Source of the DNA: Exiguobacterium aestuarii
GTDB taxonomy: Bacteria; Bacillota; Bacilli; Exiguobacteriales; Exiguobacteriaceae
Length of the DNA: 64,000 nt
Reading direction: 5' to 3'
NCBI RefSeq assembly: GCF_020171655.1
Contig: NZ_JAIVAC010000004.1
Coordinates: 53,594-117,593, forward strand
The translations under genes were made by a program, and so were the position numbers. Of the stretch, positions 17,031 through 25,335 are shown piece after piece. Each line of letters begins with the position of its first letter. The stretch's first letter is position 1. The notes under the pieces are model-generated. The model had not been told where the DNA came from. It worked only from the letters and a program-made list of their open reading frames with translations, and searched no databases.

Positions 17031-18036
17031 CTTAGCGAAACGTGTCATCTTCCAAACGTTGAACGATAAACGAAGTGTCGCCTTGATTTTGATTGCACCG
17101 CTTCTCATTTTGACACTCGTCTACTTCTTACTCGGTGACTCCGATTACGTGCCGACTGTCGTCCTTGATGACAACGCACCAGAACAGCTTGTTAATGCGT
17201 TTGAAGACGAGACGCTCGAGGTGGAACAGGCAACGTTCGATGACCCGAAAGCGTATATCGAAGACAATGAAGGTGTCGATGCCGTCTTTGAAATGGATCA
17301 AGAAGGAACGACCATCACGTTACGTGAACCGTCGACGAAGTCGTCAAAGGCGGTTGGTGAGATTCAGGATGCGTTGACGACGCTCAATCCTTCAGCCGAG
17401 ATCGATACGTCATTCGTGTATGGGGAAGAAGGACAGTCGACGTTCGATTCGTTCGGATTCGTCTTTCTATCTCTCTTCTCGTTCTTCTTCGTGTTCATCT
17501 TATCCGCGATGGCGCTCGTCAAAGAACGCAGTGGCGGTACGCTCGAACGACTCTTAATGACCCCAATCAAACGAGGACAGGTCATTTTAGGATATACGCT
17601 CGGGTACGGGACGTTTGCGGTCGTTCAGTCGATTTTCATTGTGCTCTATTCGATTTATGTGCTCGGTCTGTCTTCCCTTGGCAATATGGCATGGGTCATG
17701 CTGACAATGCTGCTCATGGCAGGTACGGCGGTGCTCTTCGGAGCGACCATCTCAGTGTTTGCCCGTTCGGAATTACAAGTCGTCCAGATGATTCCGTTTA
17801 CTATCATCCCGCAAGTATTCTTCTCGGGACTCATTCCACTCGACTTGATTCCATACGGTCTTGGGAACTTGAGTTACGTCATGCCAATCTTTTACGGGGC
17901 GACGGCAATCAAGGAAGTCATGATTTACGGTAGCGGTTTCTCGGGCATTTGGATGTATTTACTCGGATTGATTCTCTATGCAGGTGTCTTATATCTCTTA
18001 AATATGCGGGCACTCGGAAAATACAGAGGACATTGA
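17023..18036 (+). CDS. ABC-2 exporter permease (YhgE/YadH-like)
   Basis: 337 residues. One N-terminal membrane helix is followed by a large extracytoplasmic domain (about 45-150) and five C-terminal helices. The motif LVKERSGGTLERLLMTPIKR follows the second helix and marks the ABC-2 drug/antibiotic exporter family. GGAGGTGG lies before ATG 17023, inside the ATPase gene, so the two are translationally coupled. Confidence 0.9.
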   Translation: MRNLAKRVIFQTLNDKRSVALILIAPLLILTLVYFLLGDSDYVPTVVLDDNAPEQLVNAFEDETLEVEQATFDDPKAYIEDNEGVDAVFEMDQEGTTITLREPSTKSSKAVGEIQDALTTLNPSAEIDTSFVYGEEGQSTFDSFGFVFLSLFSFFFVFILSAMALVKERSGGTLERLLMTPIKRGQVILGYTLGYGTFAVVQSIFIVLYSIYVLGLSSLGNMAWVMLTMLLMAGTAVLFGATISVFARSELQVVQMIPFTIIPQVFFSGLIPLDLIPYGLGNLSYVMPIFYGATAIKEVMIYGSGFSGIWMYLLGLILYAGVLYLLNMRALGKYRGH

Positions 18037-18037
18037 G

Positions 18038-18511
18038 TCAGAGCGACAACATCCAATCTTGAAACTGTTGAAACGCCGGGATTTGATTGGCAAGTCCGAT
18101 GACGAGAAACCAAGCACCCGTATAGAAAAATGCAGAGATGGTCGTATAGAACGCATACGTACGAAGTTTGAGCGATGTGAACCCGGCGATGTAATGGAGC
18201 GGGTGCCGAAGGCCGGGAATAAAATATGAAATCATAATGGTACGTGCTCCATACTTTTGATAGAATGCCTCAGCTCTCTTGAAATAACGAGATTCTCGTT
18301 GTCGTATGGGTAAAATATGATGAAGTCCTTTCCCGATTAAATAAAACCAGCCGAACGTGAGCGTGAAGAGAATCCAAGTGGAGACAAATAAAAGCCAACT
18401 TGGGACAAAAGCATCCGCGACCGTCAGATGAGTAATCATTAAGACGTCGTCAGATAATGGGGTAAACATGATGCCGATGGCAAGCATGCCATAATGTATG
18501 ATCATTTCCAT
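18038..18511 (-). CDS. DedA-family (SNARE-associated/VTT) membrane protein, short
   Basis: 157 residues, shorter than typical DedA (about 200). The core shows RAEAFYQKYGARTIMISYFIP followed by GLRHPLHYIAGF, the family pattern of F-x-R-[F/Y]-x-P-x-x-R-x-x-x-x-x-x-A-G in a slightly altered form (ISYFIPGLRHPLHYIAG). Proteins with this domain act in lipid flipping and membrane homeostasis. Convergent with the ABC-2 permease, one base apart at the stops, with no terminator between them. Confidence 0.78.
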   Translation of the reverse strand: MEMIIHYGMLAIGIMFTPLSDDVLMITHLTVADAFVPSWLLFVSTWILFTLTFGWFYLIGKGLHHILPIRQRESRYFKRAEAFYQKYGARTIMISYFIPGLRHPLHYIAGFTSLKLRTYAFYTTISAFFYTGAWFLVIGLANQIPAFQQFQDWMLSL

Positions 18512-18572
18512 AACGTTTCACTCCTTACCTTGTCTAGTATTCACTCGCAAGCGTAAGGAGTTTTTAGTATTC

Positions 18573-18592
18573 TCTTAAGAAATCTTAAGAAG
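18573..18592. promoter_or_regulatory. tandem TCTTAAGAA repeats, candidate response-regulator site
   Basis: TCTTAAGAAATCTTAAGAAG holds two copies of TCTTAAGAA in direct repeat at 10-bp spacing, about one helical turn. Such spacing is typical of OmpR/PhoB-family operators. It lies 85 bp before the response-regulator gene. Confidence 0.5.
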
Positions 18593-18606
18593 TTCGTCAG
18601 GATGTG

Positions 18607-18634
18607 TTATTGAGTGGTTTGTTACACTCAATAA
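18607..18634. promoter_or_regulatory. 10-bp perfect inverted repeat before the two-component operon
   Basis: TTATTGAGTG (18607-18616) and CACTCAATAA (18625-18634) are exact reverse complements around 8 bp. There is no T-run, so it is not a standard terminator. It may be an operator or a leader hairpin of the two-component operon. Confidence 0.5.
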
Positions 18635-18676
18635 TAAGATGGATCAATTCCATTATGTAGGACGAGGAGGAAAGAT

Positions 18677-19369
18677 ATGCGATCACAACCCGTCATTTGT
18701 ATCGCCGACGACGATGAAGCGATTCGAGAATTACTTGCCATCTACCTAAAAAATGAAGGATATGCACTTCGATTTGCCAAAAATGGACAAGAAGTCATCG
18801 ACCTTGCTTCGACCGAAACGATTGATCTACTCATTCTCGATTTGATGATGCCCATCATGGGTGGAATTGAGGCTTGCATTGAAATTCGAAAGACACAGTT
18901 TATGCCGATTCTTATGCTGACCGCAAAAACGAGCGATATGGATTTGATGCAAGGGATTTCTGTTGGAGCTGACGACTATATCAAAAAGCCGTTCAATCCA
19001 CTTGAAGTGACGCTTCGCGTCAAATCTCTGTTGCGTCGCTATCGTGATTATGGGGCAGATCGGTCCGAGGCACAGACCATCCTCACCCATGAAGAAGTCA
19101 CACTCGACCTTCAGACGCGACAGTGTCGAAAAGTCGAAGCTTTAGTTCGACTCACACCGAAAGAATTTGATATTCTTGCTTATTTTATGAGGCATCCAAA
19201 TCAAGTCCTCACAGTCGAACAGATTTACGAGGCAGTGTGGGGGGAAGAAGCATTTGAGGTCGACAATACGGTGATGGTCCATATCACGAAAATACGTGAG
19301 AAATTAGAGGACACACCACGAAAGCCGACCATTATTAAGACCGTGTGGGGCGTGGGGTATCGATTATGA
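18677..19369 (+). CDS. OmpR/PhoB-family response regulator
   Basis: 230 residues. The receiver domain (1-120) has the acidic DDDE cluster at 11-14, the phospho-acceptor Asp55 (LLILDLMMP) and the conserved Lys in YIKKPF. A C-terminal winged helix (about 135-230) ends VEQIYEAVWGEEAFEVDNTV followed by KTVWGVGYRL. Partner of the kinase whose start overlaps its stop. GAGGAGGAAAG precedes the ATG. The regulon is not evident. Confidence 0.92.
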   Translation: MRSQPVICIADDDEAIRELLAIYLKNEGYALRFAKNGQEVIDLASTETIDLLILDLMMPIMGGIEACIEIRKTQFMPILMLTAKTSDMDLMQGISVGADDYIKKPFNPLEVTLRVKSLLRRYRDYGADRSEAQTILTHEEVTLDLQTRQCRKVEALVRLTPKEFDILAYFMRHPNQVLTVEQIYEAVWGEEAFEVDNTVMVHITKIREKLEDTPRKPTIIKTVWGVGYRL

Positions 19370-20436
19370 AACAGAGGCAATGGGATCGATTGCTTGTCAA
19401 GTTAATTAGCATTATCTTAATCAACGCGTTGATTGCGACGATTGCTTTTTTAATCATGGGATATTCAATTAGTTTATATTACATCAAGAATGAAACAACA
19501 CCGGACCCCCTGACATCCAATTTGATGTTTTTAGGAGTGACATTCATTGTCATTCTGATTTTTATCATTGGGTTTTCACTGATGATGCGTAAAACACTTC
19601 GGAAGATCACGTATCTGTCGAGTGAGATTGAACAAATCGCAAACGGTGATCTTGGTCGAACAATCAACGTCGAAGGGCGAGACGAAATCGCCTCACTTGG
19701 AGAAAGTGTAAATCGAATGTCACGGCAGTTAAGCGAATTGTTTGAGAAGGAGCGGGCGCACGAAGAAGAGCGGAACCAACTGTTTTCCAACCTGTCACAC
19801 GATTTGCGTACTCCGCTCACGAGCATCAAAGGCTATACTCAACTCCTTCAAATGAATCGTGAACTGACAGCTGAAGAAAACAATCATTTTCGTATCTTAA
19901 ATGAAAAGACGAATCAGCTTGAACATCTACTAGATCAGTTGATGGACGTGAACCGACTCTACGCCCCGAATATGCAACTTAACAAACAGAAACTCAATCT
20001 GAGTTTGTTGACGACCCAGCTCATCCACGAGATGGAGCCGTTATTTAAGGAAAGAGGTCATCGATTACACCTGTCGATTCAATCTGACCGATGGATAGAG
20101 GCTGATCAAGAACAGCTCATTCGTGTATTTGAAAATCTTTTCTCGAATGCTTGGAAATACGCCGAGCAAACGAGTCCAATCGAGATTAGACTTCAAACGA
20201 AAGGACAACAGATTGAATGGTCTATTTCAAATGCGACAACAGCAGAAACAATTGAAGCCATCCCCCATCTCTTTGATCGCACGTATCGCGTCGATTCGTC
20301 GAGAGGGGTCACTCCAGGTGATGGATTGGGTTTATCGATTGCGCGCCAAATCATTTTGTTGCATGGCGGGACGTTGACAGCTGAACCGATCGAAGATCAG
20401 GTCATTTGTTTTCGGGTGTCGTTTCCGATTGCATAA
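19366..20436 (+). CDS. sensor histidine kinase
   Basis: 356 residues. Two N-terminal membrane helices (about 12-34 and 50-72) are separated by a very short external loop (about 15 residues), suggesting sensing inside the membrane or through partners. A HAMP linker follows, then a HisKA domain with His145 (SNLSHDLRTPLTSIKGY) and an HATPase domain with GDGLGLSIAR. The ATG at 19366 overlaps the regulator stop (ATGA). Short-loop kinases of this kind in Bacillales often respond to cell-wall stress; that is only an analogy. Confidence 0.9.
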   Translation: MKQRQWDRLLVKLISIILINALIATIAFLIMGYSISLYYIKNETTPDPLTSNLMFLGVTFIVILIFIIGFSLMMRKTLRKITYLSSEIEQIANGDLGRTINVEGRDEIASLGESVNRMSRQLSELFEKERAHEEERNQLFSNLSHDLRTPLTSIKGYTQLLQMNRELTAEENNHFRILNEKTNQLEHLLDQLMDVNRLYAPNMQLNKQKLNLSLLTTQLIHEMEPLFKERGHRLHLSIQSDRWIEADQEQLIRVFENLFSNAWKYAEQTSPIEIRLQTKGQQIEWSISNATTAETIEAIPHLFDRTYRVDSSRGVTPGDGLGLSIARQIILLHGGTLTAEPIEDQVICFRVSFPIA

Positions 20437-20484
20437 ACTGGCTCATCGTATAGCACGTGAGTAAGTAACTGTTCTTCGTTTTGA

Positions 20485-20520
20485 AAGTCGTAGCACTTTA
20501 TAAATGCTACGGCTTTTTTG
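20485..20520 (+). terminator. terminator of the two-component operon
   Basis: AAGTCGTAGCA pairs with TGCTACGGCTT (one G:T pair) around a 9-nt loop, followed by TTTTT. Confidence 0.85.
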
Positions 20521-20539
20521 TTAAGTAAATAAATCCATA

Positions 20540-20573
20540 AAAAAAGCACTCGGACAACTGTCCGAAATGCTTA
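20540..20573 (-). terminator. terminator of the glucosaminidase operon
   Basis: AAGCACTCGGACA and TGTCCGAAATGCTT form a stem with one internal mismatch. The minus strand runs into TTTTTTT. It lies directly behind the stop of the 25-residue microprotein. Confidence 0.85.
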
Positions 20574-20651
20574 TTAGCGCTTGAGTAACAACATCACGCC
20601 GGTCACGAATAATGCGATTCCGCTCGCGAGTCTAACTTGTTTGCACGTCAC
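20574..20651 (-). CDS. 25-residue membrane microprotein
   Basis: Starts at GTG (20651) after an AGGGGTGAAAG ribosome site. The frame reads MTCKQVRLASGIALFVTGVM and then LLLKR-stop: basic residues, one hydrophobic helix, basic tail. It sits 22 bp behind the glucosaminidase and directly before a terminator, so it is probably the second gene of that transcript. Not recognised; GTG start and size make it easy to miss. Confidence 0.6.
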   Translation of the reverse strand: MTCKQVRLASGIALFVTGVMLLLKR

Positions 20652-20673
20652 GTTCTTTCACCCCTACATTTCT

Positions 20674-21297
20674 TCATCGTTTTGCTTTAGCGACACTTTT
20701 CGGTGTTTTCGACATTTCTTGATAAATCGAAAGAATCTCATTCCCGTAATTTCCTTTTGGCTGCATGGCCCACTTTCGATGCAGTGATGGCCAAGTCGTC
20801 GCAGAGCCCCGTTTGACGAGGTGGAAGCGTGGATCGACTTTTGTCATATTCAGCGCATCTTTTGAGGCGTATGCCTTTAGATGCTGAATTTGAGCGGTTA
20901 CGCCTTGGTGTGGTGAACGGAAAAAGTGTCCTTTCACGCCGTTCCCAGTCGTCCCAATCCCTGAGTAGTTATGCTGCTTTGGAAGGACATCGCCGCCATA
21001 ACGGAAATACCCTGTCTCTTTCAGCGCCTGCGCGAACGCAACATCACCACGGACGCCTTCTTTTGCACCGATGATGACGAAAAGTTTCGCCAAATCTTCG
21101 ACAGACGTTTTCGCGAGCCGGACATCACGAGGATTCTTTTGTTTTACGTAATCCGCCATTTGTTGCGGAGTCAAAGCCGATACTCCCATGATAGCACGAT
21201 TCTGCTTCTTTGGGGCTGCCTCAACGATTGATCCTGTCGAGACGAAAGATGAAGTGGCCAGAAGAACAACAATGATAAAGCCGAACACTTTTTTCAT
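20674..21297 (-). CDS. secreted glucosaminidase-domain protein (cell-wall hydrolase)
   Basis: 207 residues. Residues 1-28 are a signal peptide (MKKVFGFIIVVLLATSSF, cleavage near VEAAP). Residues about 60-195 form an endo-beta-N-acetylglucosaminidase domain of the LytD/FlgJ family, with the catalytic-region Glu in AFAQALKETGYF and the motif QHNYSGIGTTG. It should cleave between GlcNAc and MurNAc in peptidoglycan outside the cell. There is no obvious wall-anchoring domain; the basic tail (KSVAKAKR) may bind the wall. AGGAGGGTAC precedes the ATG. Confidence 0.9.
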   Translation of the reverse strand: MKKVFGFIIVVLLATSSFVSTGSIVEAAPKKQNRAIMGVSALTPQQMADYVKQKNPRDVRLAKTSVEDLAKLFVIIGAKEGVRGDVAFAQALKETGYFRYGGDVLPKQHNYSGIGTTGNGVKGHFFRSPHQGVTAQIQHLKAYASKDALNMTKVDPRFHLVKRGSATTWPSLHRKWAMQPKGNYGNEILSIYQEMSKTPKSVAKAKR

Positions 21298-21444
21298 AAT
21301 ATGTACCCTCCTAAACGAATCCTATCCATTGAGAAATAATACCATTAAAAAGTAATATTGACCCACTATTATAATGATTATTGTGTATTGTATATATTCA
21401 TTCTTGTTTATAGTAAACGTATAAAGAAATATGGGGAAAACAAT

Positions 21445-22084
21445 GTGTACAGAGTCTACCAGTTTAAATTGAGCTTGATGGATGAAGATGAATCGATATG
21501 GCGTCGTTTTGTCATTCCGGCCGAAACGAATTTCAAGCGACTCCATGATGCGATACAACTTGTAATGTGGTGGGATGATGAACATTTGGCAAAGTTTGAA
21601 GACGATTTTCGAGAGCCGACGTTTCGCTTCGTCCTTTTTCCTAATGAGGTCTATGATCACAAAGAACATCTAGCCTATCTAAAGAGTAAATCAGAATTGA
21701 GCGAGTTTGAGCGTCTTATGTTGAGCCGTTTACAGTGAGTGAAAGAAAAGCACATGAAAAACGTTAAACTTCCAACAATCATTGAGAAGCATCCGGTTCT
21801 TTACTTCACGTACGATTATGGAGAAGACTGAACGCACTAGCTAGCGTTTGAAGGAGTAATTGAAGATTATCCTAATCCATACCCGACTGTGACCGAATGG
21901 GTTGGAGAGACACCTCATGAAGGCGTGGGAGGTTGGGAAGGAAAATCAGATGATTCGGGACATTCTGGCCGATCCGACGCATCCAGAACATGAAGAGTAT
22001 AAAGAGGCGTCAAAAGAAGTTCAGGCGTATGATGTCGATAACATCAATCACATGCTGGAAGTGTATGTGTCGGGGAAAAAATAA
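21445..22084 (+). pseudogene. decayed pRiA4b ORF-3-like (TnpR-like) gene
   Basis: The first part reads VYRVYQFKLSLMDEDESIWR and RLHDAIQLVMWWDDEHLAKF, the usual start of the plasmid pRiA4b ORF-3 family. Reading on in the same frame gives a stop at 21736, then YFTYDYGED followed by a stop exactly where the family has the conserved Trp of the GDDWEH motif (TGG to TGA), a TAG soon after, and more family-like sequence (FEGVIEDYPNPYPTVTEWVG). A frameshift near 21915 moves the tail (DILADPTHPEHEEY) to another frame. At least three stops and one frameshift: a clear pseudogene. It adjoins the CRISPR-Cas locus. Confidence 0.82.
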
Positions 22085-22099
22085 ATAGAGCGTGAAGAG

Positions 22100-22129
22100 A
22101 CCGAGTTGCGATGCGATTCGGTTTTTTTG
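22100..22129 (+). terminator. terminator behind the pseudogene
   Basis: ACCGA (22100-22104) and TCGGT (22118-22122) with additional weak inner pairing, followed by a run of T. Confidence 0.55.
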
Positions 22130-22143
22130 TGGATTTTAGTAAA

Positions 22144-22161
22144 TCTACATTTAAATGTAGA
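22144..22161. promoter_or_regulatory. 18-bp perfect palindrome upstream of cas3
   Basis: TCTACATTTAAATGTAGA is fully self-complementary without a spacer. It lies 115 bp before the cas3 start in an AT-rich intergenic stretch and is a candidate operator for the cas operon. No regulator gene in the window can be linked to it. Confidence 0.5.
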
Positions 22162-22275
22162 AACAAAACCTAATAAGAAAAAGTACCCACCTTAAGTAAA
22201 ATAATGTAATAAAATGAAGAGGTATTGAGTACTAACGTGTTGAAAAAATAATAGGTCTAAAGAAAGGATGAGAGA

Positions 22276-24609
22276 GTGGATTACATTGCACACGTTCGAT
22301 CAACTGACCATGCGATTCAAACTGTCAAAGAACATCTATTAGATGCTCAAGAACTTGCCGAAAAGTGGGGGAGTCCTCTAAAGATTTCTAAGATTTGTGG
22401 TCTGGCTGCTCTATTGCATGACTTAGGAAAGTATAGTGATGCGTTTCAAGATTATATACGCCGGGCTACCTCTGGAGAAAAAGTAACTCGTGGAGAAGTC
22501 GATCACGCGACTGCCGGGGGGCGTTTGCTCTTTGAAATGTTGAGAGGTACGAGTGTAACGAAGCAATTGCTAGCAGAAATAGTTAGCAACGCAATCATCT
22601 CACATCATGGGAATCTGCATGACTATGTATCAGGAGAAGAGTCTCCGTTTTTAAAACGCGTCGAAATGAAAGAGCTTGAGGAGTATGAACACTGTAAACA
22701 TCGATTCTTTGTCGAAGTCATATCTGAATCCGATTTCAACCAATACGTTGGAGCAGCTCATCTAGAAATGTTGGAATACTTTAAAAAAGTAGGACAGAAC
22801 ACATCAGTTTCCACTTTCTTGACCAAGTTTATATTTAGTGTGTTGTTAGATGCCGATCGAACAAATACACGACAGTTTGAAACAGAACAATCAGAACATA
22901 TTCTTATGAATGACTTTTCAGTGTATATGCAAAGATTGGAAGATTATATTTCTCATTTAGGGGAGAATGCCTCGGCAACACCAATTAATCTGTTAAGGCA
23001 AGAAATGTCCAATCAATGTCGGGAACATGCCGAGCGACCAAGTGGTATTTATACCTTGTCCATTCCGACAGGTGGCGGAAAAACATTGGCCAGTCTCAGA
23101 TACGCACTTCATCATTCAATTCTATATAACAAACAACGCATTATTTATGTTGTCCCATTCACCACAATCATCGAGCAAAACGCTCATGTTACTCGCAATG
23201 TCTTAAACACACAAGAAGTCGTTGAGCATCATTCTAATGTAATTCAATCAGAAAATCTTTCTGATGATGAGATCAATCTCCAAGCAAAACTGAATTTAGC
23301 AAAAGATAATTGGGATGCTCCAATTATTTTTACGACGATGGTTCAATATTTGAATACGTTTTATGCGAAAGGAAATAGAAACACGCGACGTATGCATCAT
23401 CTAAGTGACGCAGTCGTCATTTTTGATGAAGTACAAAAAGTTCCGACGAAGTGCGTGTCATTGTTCAATGAGTCTTTAAACTATTTGAAAACTGGGATGA
23501 ACACAAGTGTTCTATTATGTACCGCGACACAGCCGGCTCTCGATTTTGTTAAACGTCGACTTGTTAACGATGGTGAAATTATTTCCAATCTTCCCATGGT
23601 ATCGGATTCTTTCAAACGAACAGAGCTGGAAGTGTTGGTAGAAGATTACGACACGGAAAAACTAAGTGTATTACTTCAAAATCGAGCAGCTGAACATAAG
23701 AGTATTCTCGTTATTTTGAATACAAAGTCAGTTGTCAGAAAGTTATACGAATCACTAAAAACGACATTTCAGGAAGAAGAGTTATTTCATCTTAGCACTT
23801 CGATGTGTGCGGCTCACCGTAAAGATCTTTTAAAAAGGATAACTGAGCGATTGAAGGCAAATAAACGTGTAGTTTGTATTAGTACACAATTGATTGAGGC
23901 TGGGGTGGACGTTAGCTTCCCTTGTGTTATCCGTTCCTATGCAGGATTAGATTCCATTGCACAAGCCGCCGGTCGTTGTAATCGCCATGGTGAATTAGAG
24001 ATCAGCACAGTTTATGTAGTCAATCACATCGAGGAAGATGTATCGAAATTAACTGACATTGAAAAGGGTCAACAGATTGTAAAGCGGATGGTAGTGGACT
24101 TGAAAAGAGATTCGGGTGCTTACGGTGGTGATTTGCTCTCACCGGCTGCGATGAGGAGATATTTTACAGAGTTTTATCAGGTTCGTGAGTATGAATTGGA
24201 TTATCCGATAAAAACTGGTCAATGTTTGGCTCCTATGCTTTTTGACATGAGCGAGAACAATAACGAAAAAAAATCACTGTTAACTGCGCGACATCGTACG
24301 GTCGCTGACCACTTTCAAGTCATTGATGAGTCAACACAAGATGTGCTCGTTCCGTATACGGAAAAAGGGGAAGAACTCATTGCTCATTTGAATGGCGACA
24401 TTAGCTGGGAACAGGCAAGGCAATGGCTAAAAGAATCTCAACAATATTCCATCGGTTTATATGCTCATGAGATACAAAATCTTGAGAGAACAGACGGTCT
24501 TATGACGTTACTCGATGGTCAAGTACTTGCTTTACATGAAAGTGCTTATGACAAACAGTTTGGCTTGAATCTATCACAAGATTCAGAGATGCAAAATTTG
24601 ATGATTTGA
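22276..24609 (+). CDS. cas3: CRISPR-associated nuclease/helicase Cas3 (type I-C)
   Basis: 777 residues, GTG start after GAAAGGATGAGA. The N-terminal HD nuclease domain carries His48-Asp49 ([10 protein letters not shown]) and a further His pair (ISHHGN). The SF2 helicase has Walker A PTGGGKT (264-270), DEVQ (from Asp384), motif III TATQPA and motif VI region [10 protein letters not shown]. Cas3 is recruited by target-bound Cascade and degrades the non-target strand. HD and helicase are fused, as usual for I-C. First gene of the seven-gene cas operon. Confidence 0.97.
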   Translation: MDYIAHVRSTDHAIQTVKEHLLDAQELAEKWGSPLKISKICGLAALLHDLGKYSDAFQDYIRRATSGEKVTRGEVDHATAGGRLLFEMLRGTSVTKQLLAEIVSNAIISHHGNLHDYVSGEESPFLKRVEMKELEEYEHCKHRFFVEVISESDFNQYVGAAHLEMLEYFKKVGQNTSVSTFLTKFIFSVLLDADRTNTRQFETEQSEHILMNDFSVYMQRLEDYISHLGENASATPINLLRQEMSNQCREHAERPSGIYTLSIPTGGGKTLASLRYALHHSILYNKQRIIYVVPFTTIIEQNAHVTRNVLNTQEVVEHHSNVIQSENLSDDEINLQAKLNLAKDNWDAPIIFTTMVQYLNTFYAKGNRNTRRMHHLSDAVVIFDEVQKVPTKCVSLFNESLNYLKTGMNTSVLLCTATQPALDFVKRRLVNDGEIISNLPMVSDSFKRTELEVLVEDYDTEKLSVLLQNRAAEHKSILVILNTKSVVRKLYESLKTTFQEEELFHLSTSMCAAHRKDLLKRITERLKANKRVVCISTQLIEAGVDVSFPCVIRSYAGLDSIAQAAGRCNRHGELEISTVYVVNHIEEDVSKLTDIEKGQQIVKRMVVDLKRDSGAYGGDLLSPAAMRRYFTEFYQVREYELDYPIKTGQCLAPMLFDMSENNNEKKSLLTARHRTVADHFQVIDESTQDVLVPYTEKGEELIAHLNGDISWEQARQWLKESQQYSIGLYAHEIQNLERTDGLMTLLDGQVLALHESAYDKQFGLNLSQDSEMQNLMI

Positions 24610-24625
24610 ACGGAAGGAGAGTATC

Positions 24626-25324
24626 ATGCGAAACTCGATTGAATTTAAAGTGTACGGGAACTATGCGCTGTTCACCGATCCTTTGACGAAGTTAGGTGGT
24701 GAAAAAATGTCGTATCAAATACCGACTTATCAAGCAATCAAAGGGATCGTCGAGTCGATTTATTGGAAACCGACGATTGTCATGGTAGTCGATGCGATTC
24801 GAATTATGAATCCAATCAAAATGGAGTCAAAAGGGATGCGACCGATTGAATATGGGGGAGGAAATTCATTAGCACATTACACCTATCTAAAAGATGTATG
24901 TTATCACGTCAAAGCACATTTTGAGTTTAATGAACATCGCCCTGATTTAGCTTTTGACAGAAACGAAGGAAAACATTACGCCATTTTAAAACGTTCGCTT
25001 GAAGCAGGCGGGCGCCGTGATATTTTCCTCGGGGCAAGAGAGTGTCAGGCATACATTGAGCCGATTCACTTTGACGAAGGAGATAGCTTTTACGATGGGG
25101 TTGATCTCCATTTTGGAACGATGGTGCACGGGTTCAATTACCCTGACGAAACGGGAGTTGACGAACTAGCTGTACGTTTGTGGCAACCGGAAATGAAAAA
25201 TGGGGTGATTACTTTTTTAAGACCAGAAGAGTGCTCTCAAATTCAATCGATTAAAAAAATGAAGCCGAAAGAATTTTCGGAAATGAACATTGAAAATGTA
25301 GAATTAACGTATGAAAGTCTATAG
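24626..25324 (+). CDS. cas5c: Cascade subunit and pre-crRNA nuclease Cas5c
   Basis: 232 residues, RAMP fold. The N-terminus ([20 protein letters not shown]) and [20 protein letters not shown] are hallmarks of the I-C-specific Cas5d/Cas5c branch. In type I-C there is no Cas6: Cas5c itself cuts the repeat RNA. That fits the absence of any cas6 gene here. GGAAGGAGAG precedes the ATG, 16 bp behind cas3. Confidence 0.95.
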   Translation: MRNSIEFKVYGNYALFTDPLTKLGGEKMSYQIPTYQAIKGIVESIYWKPTIVMVVDAIRIMNPIKMESKGMRPIEYGGGNSLAHYTYLKDVCYHVKAHFEFNEHRPDLAFDRNEGKHYAILKRSLEAGGRRDIFLGARECQAYIEPIHFDEGDSFYDGVDLHFGTMVHGFNYPDETGVDELAVRLWQPEMKNGVITFLRPEECSQIQSIKKMKPKEFSEMNIENVELTYESL

Positions 25325-25335
25325 GGGGTGATTTT

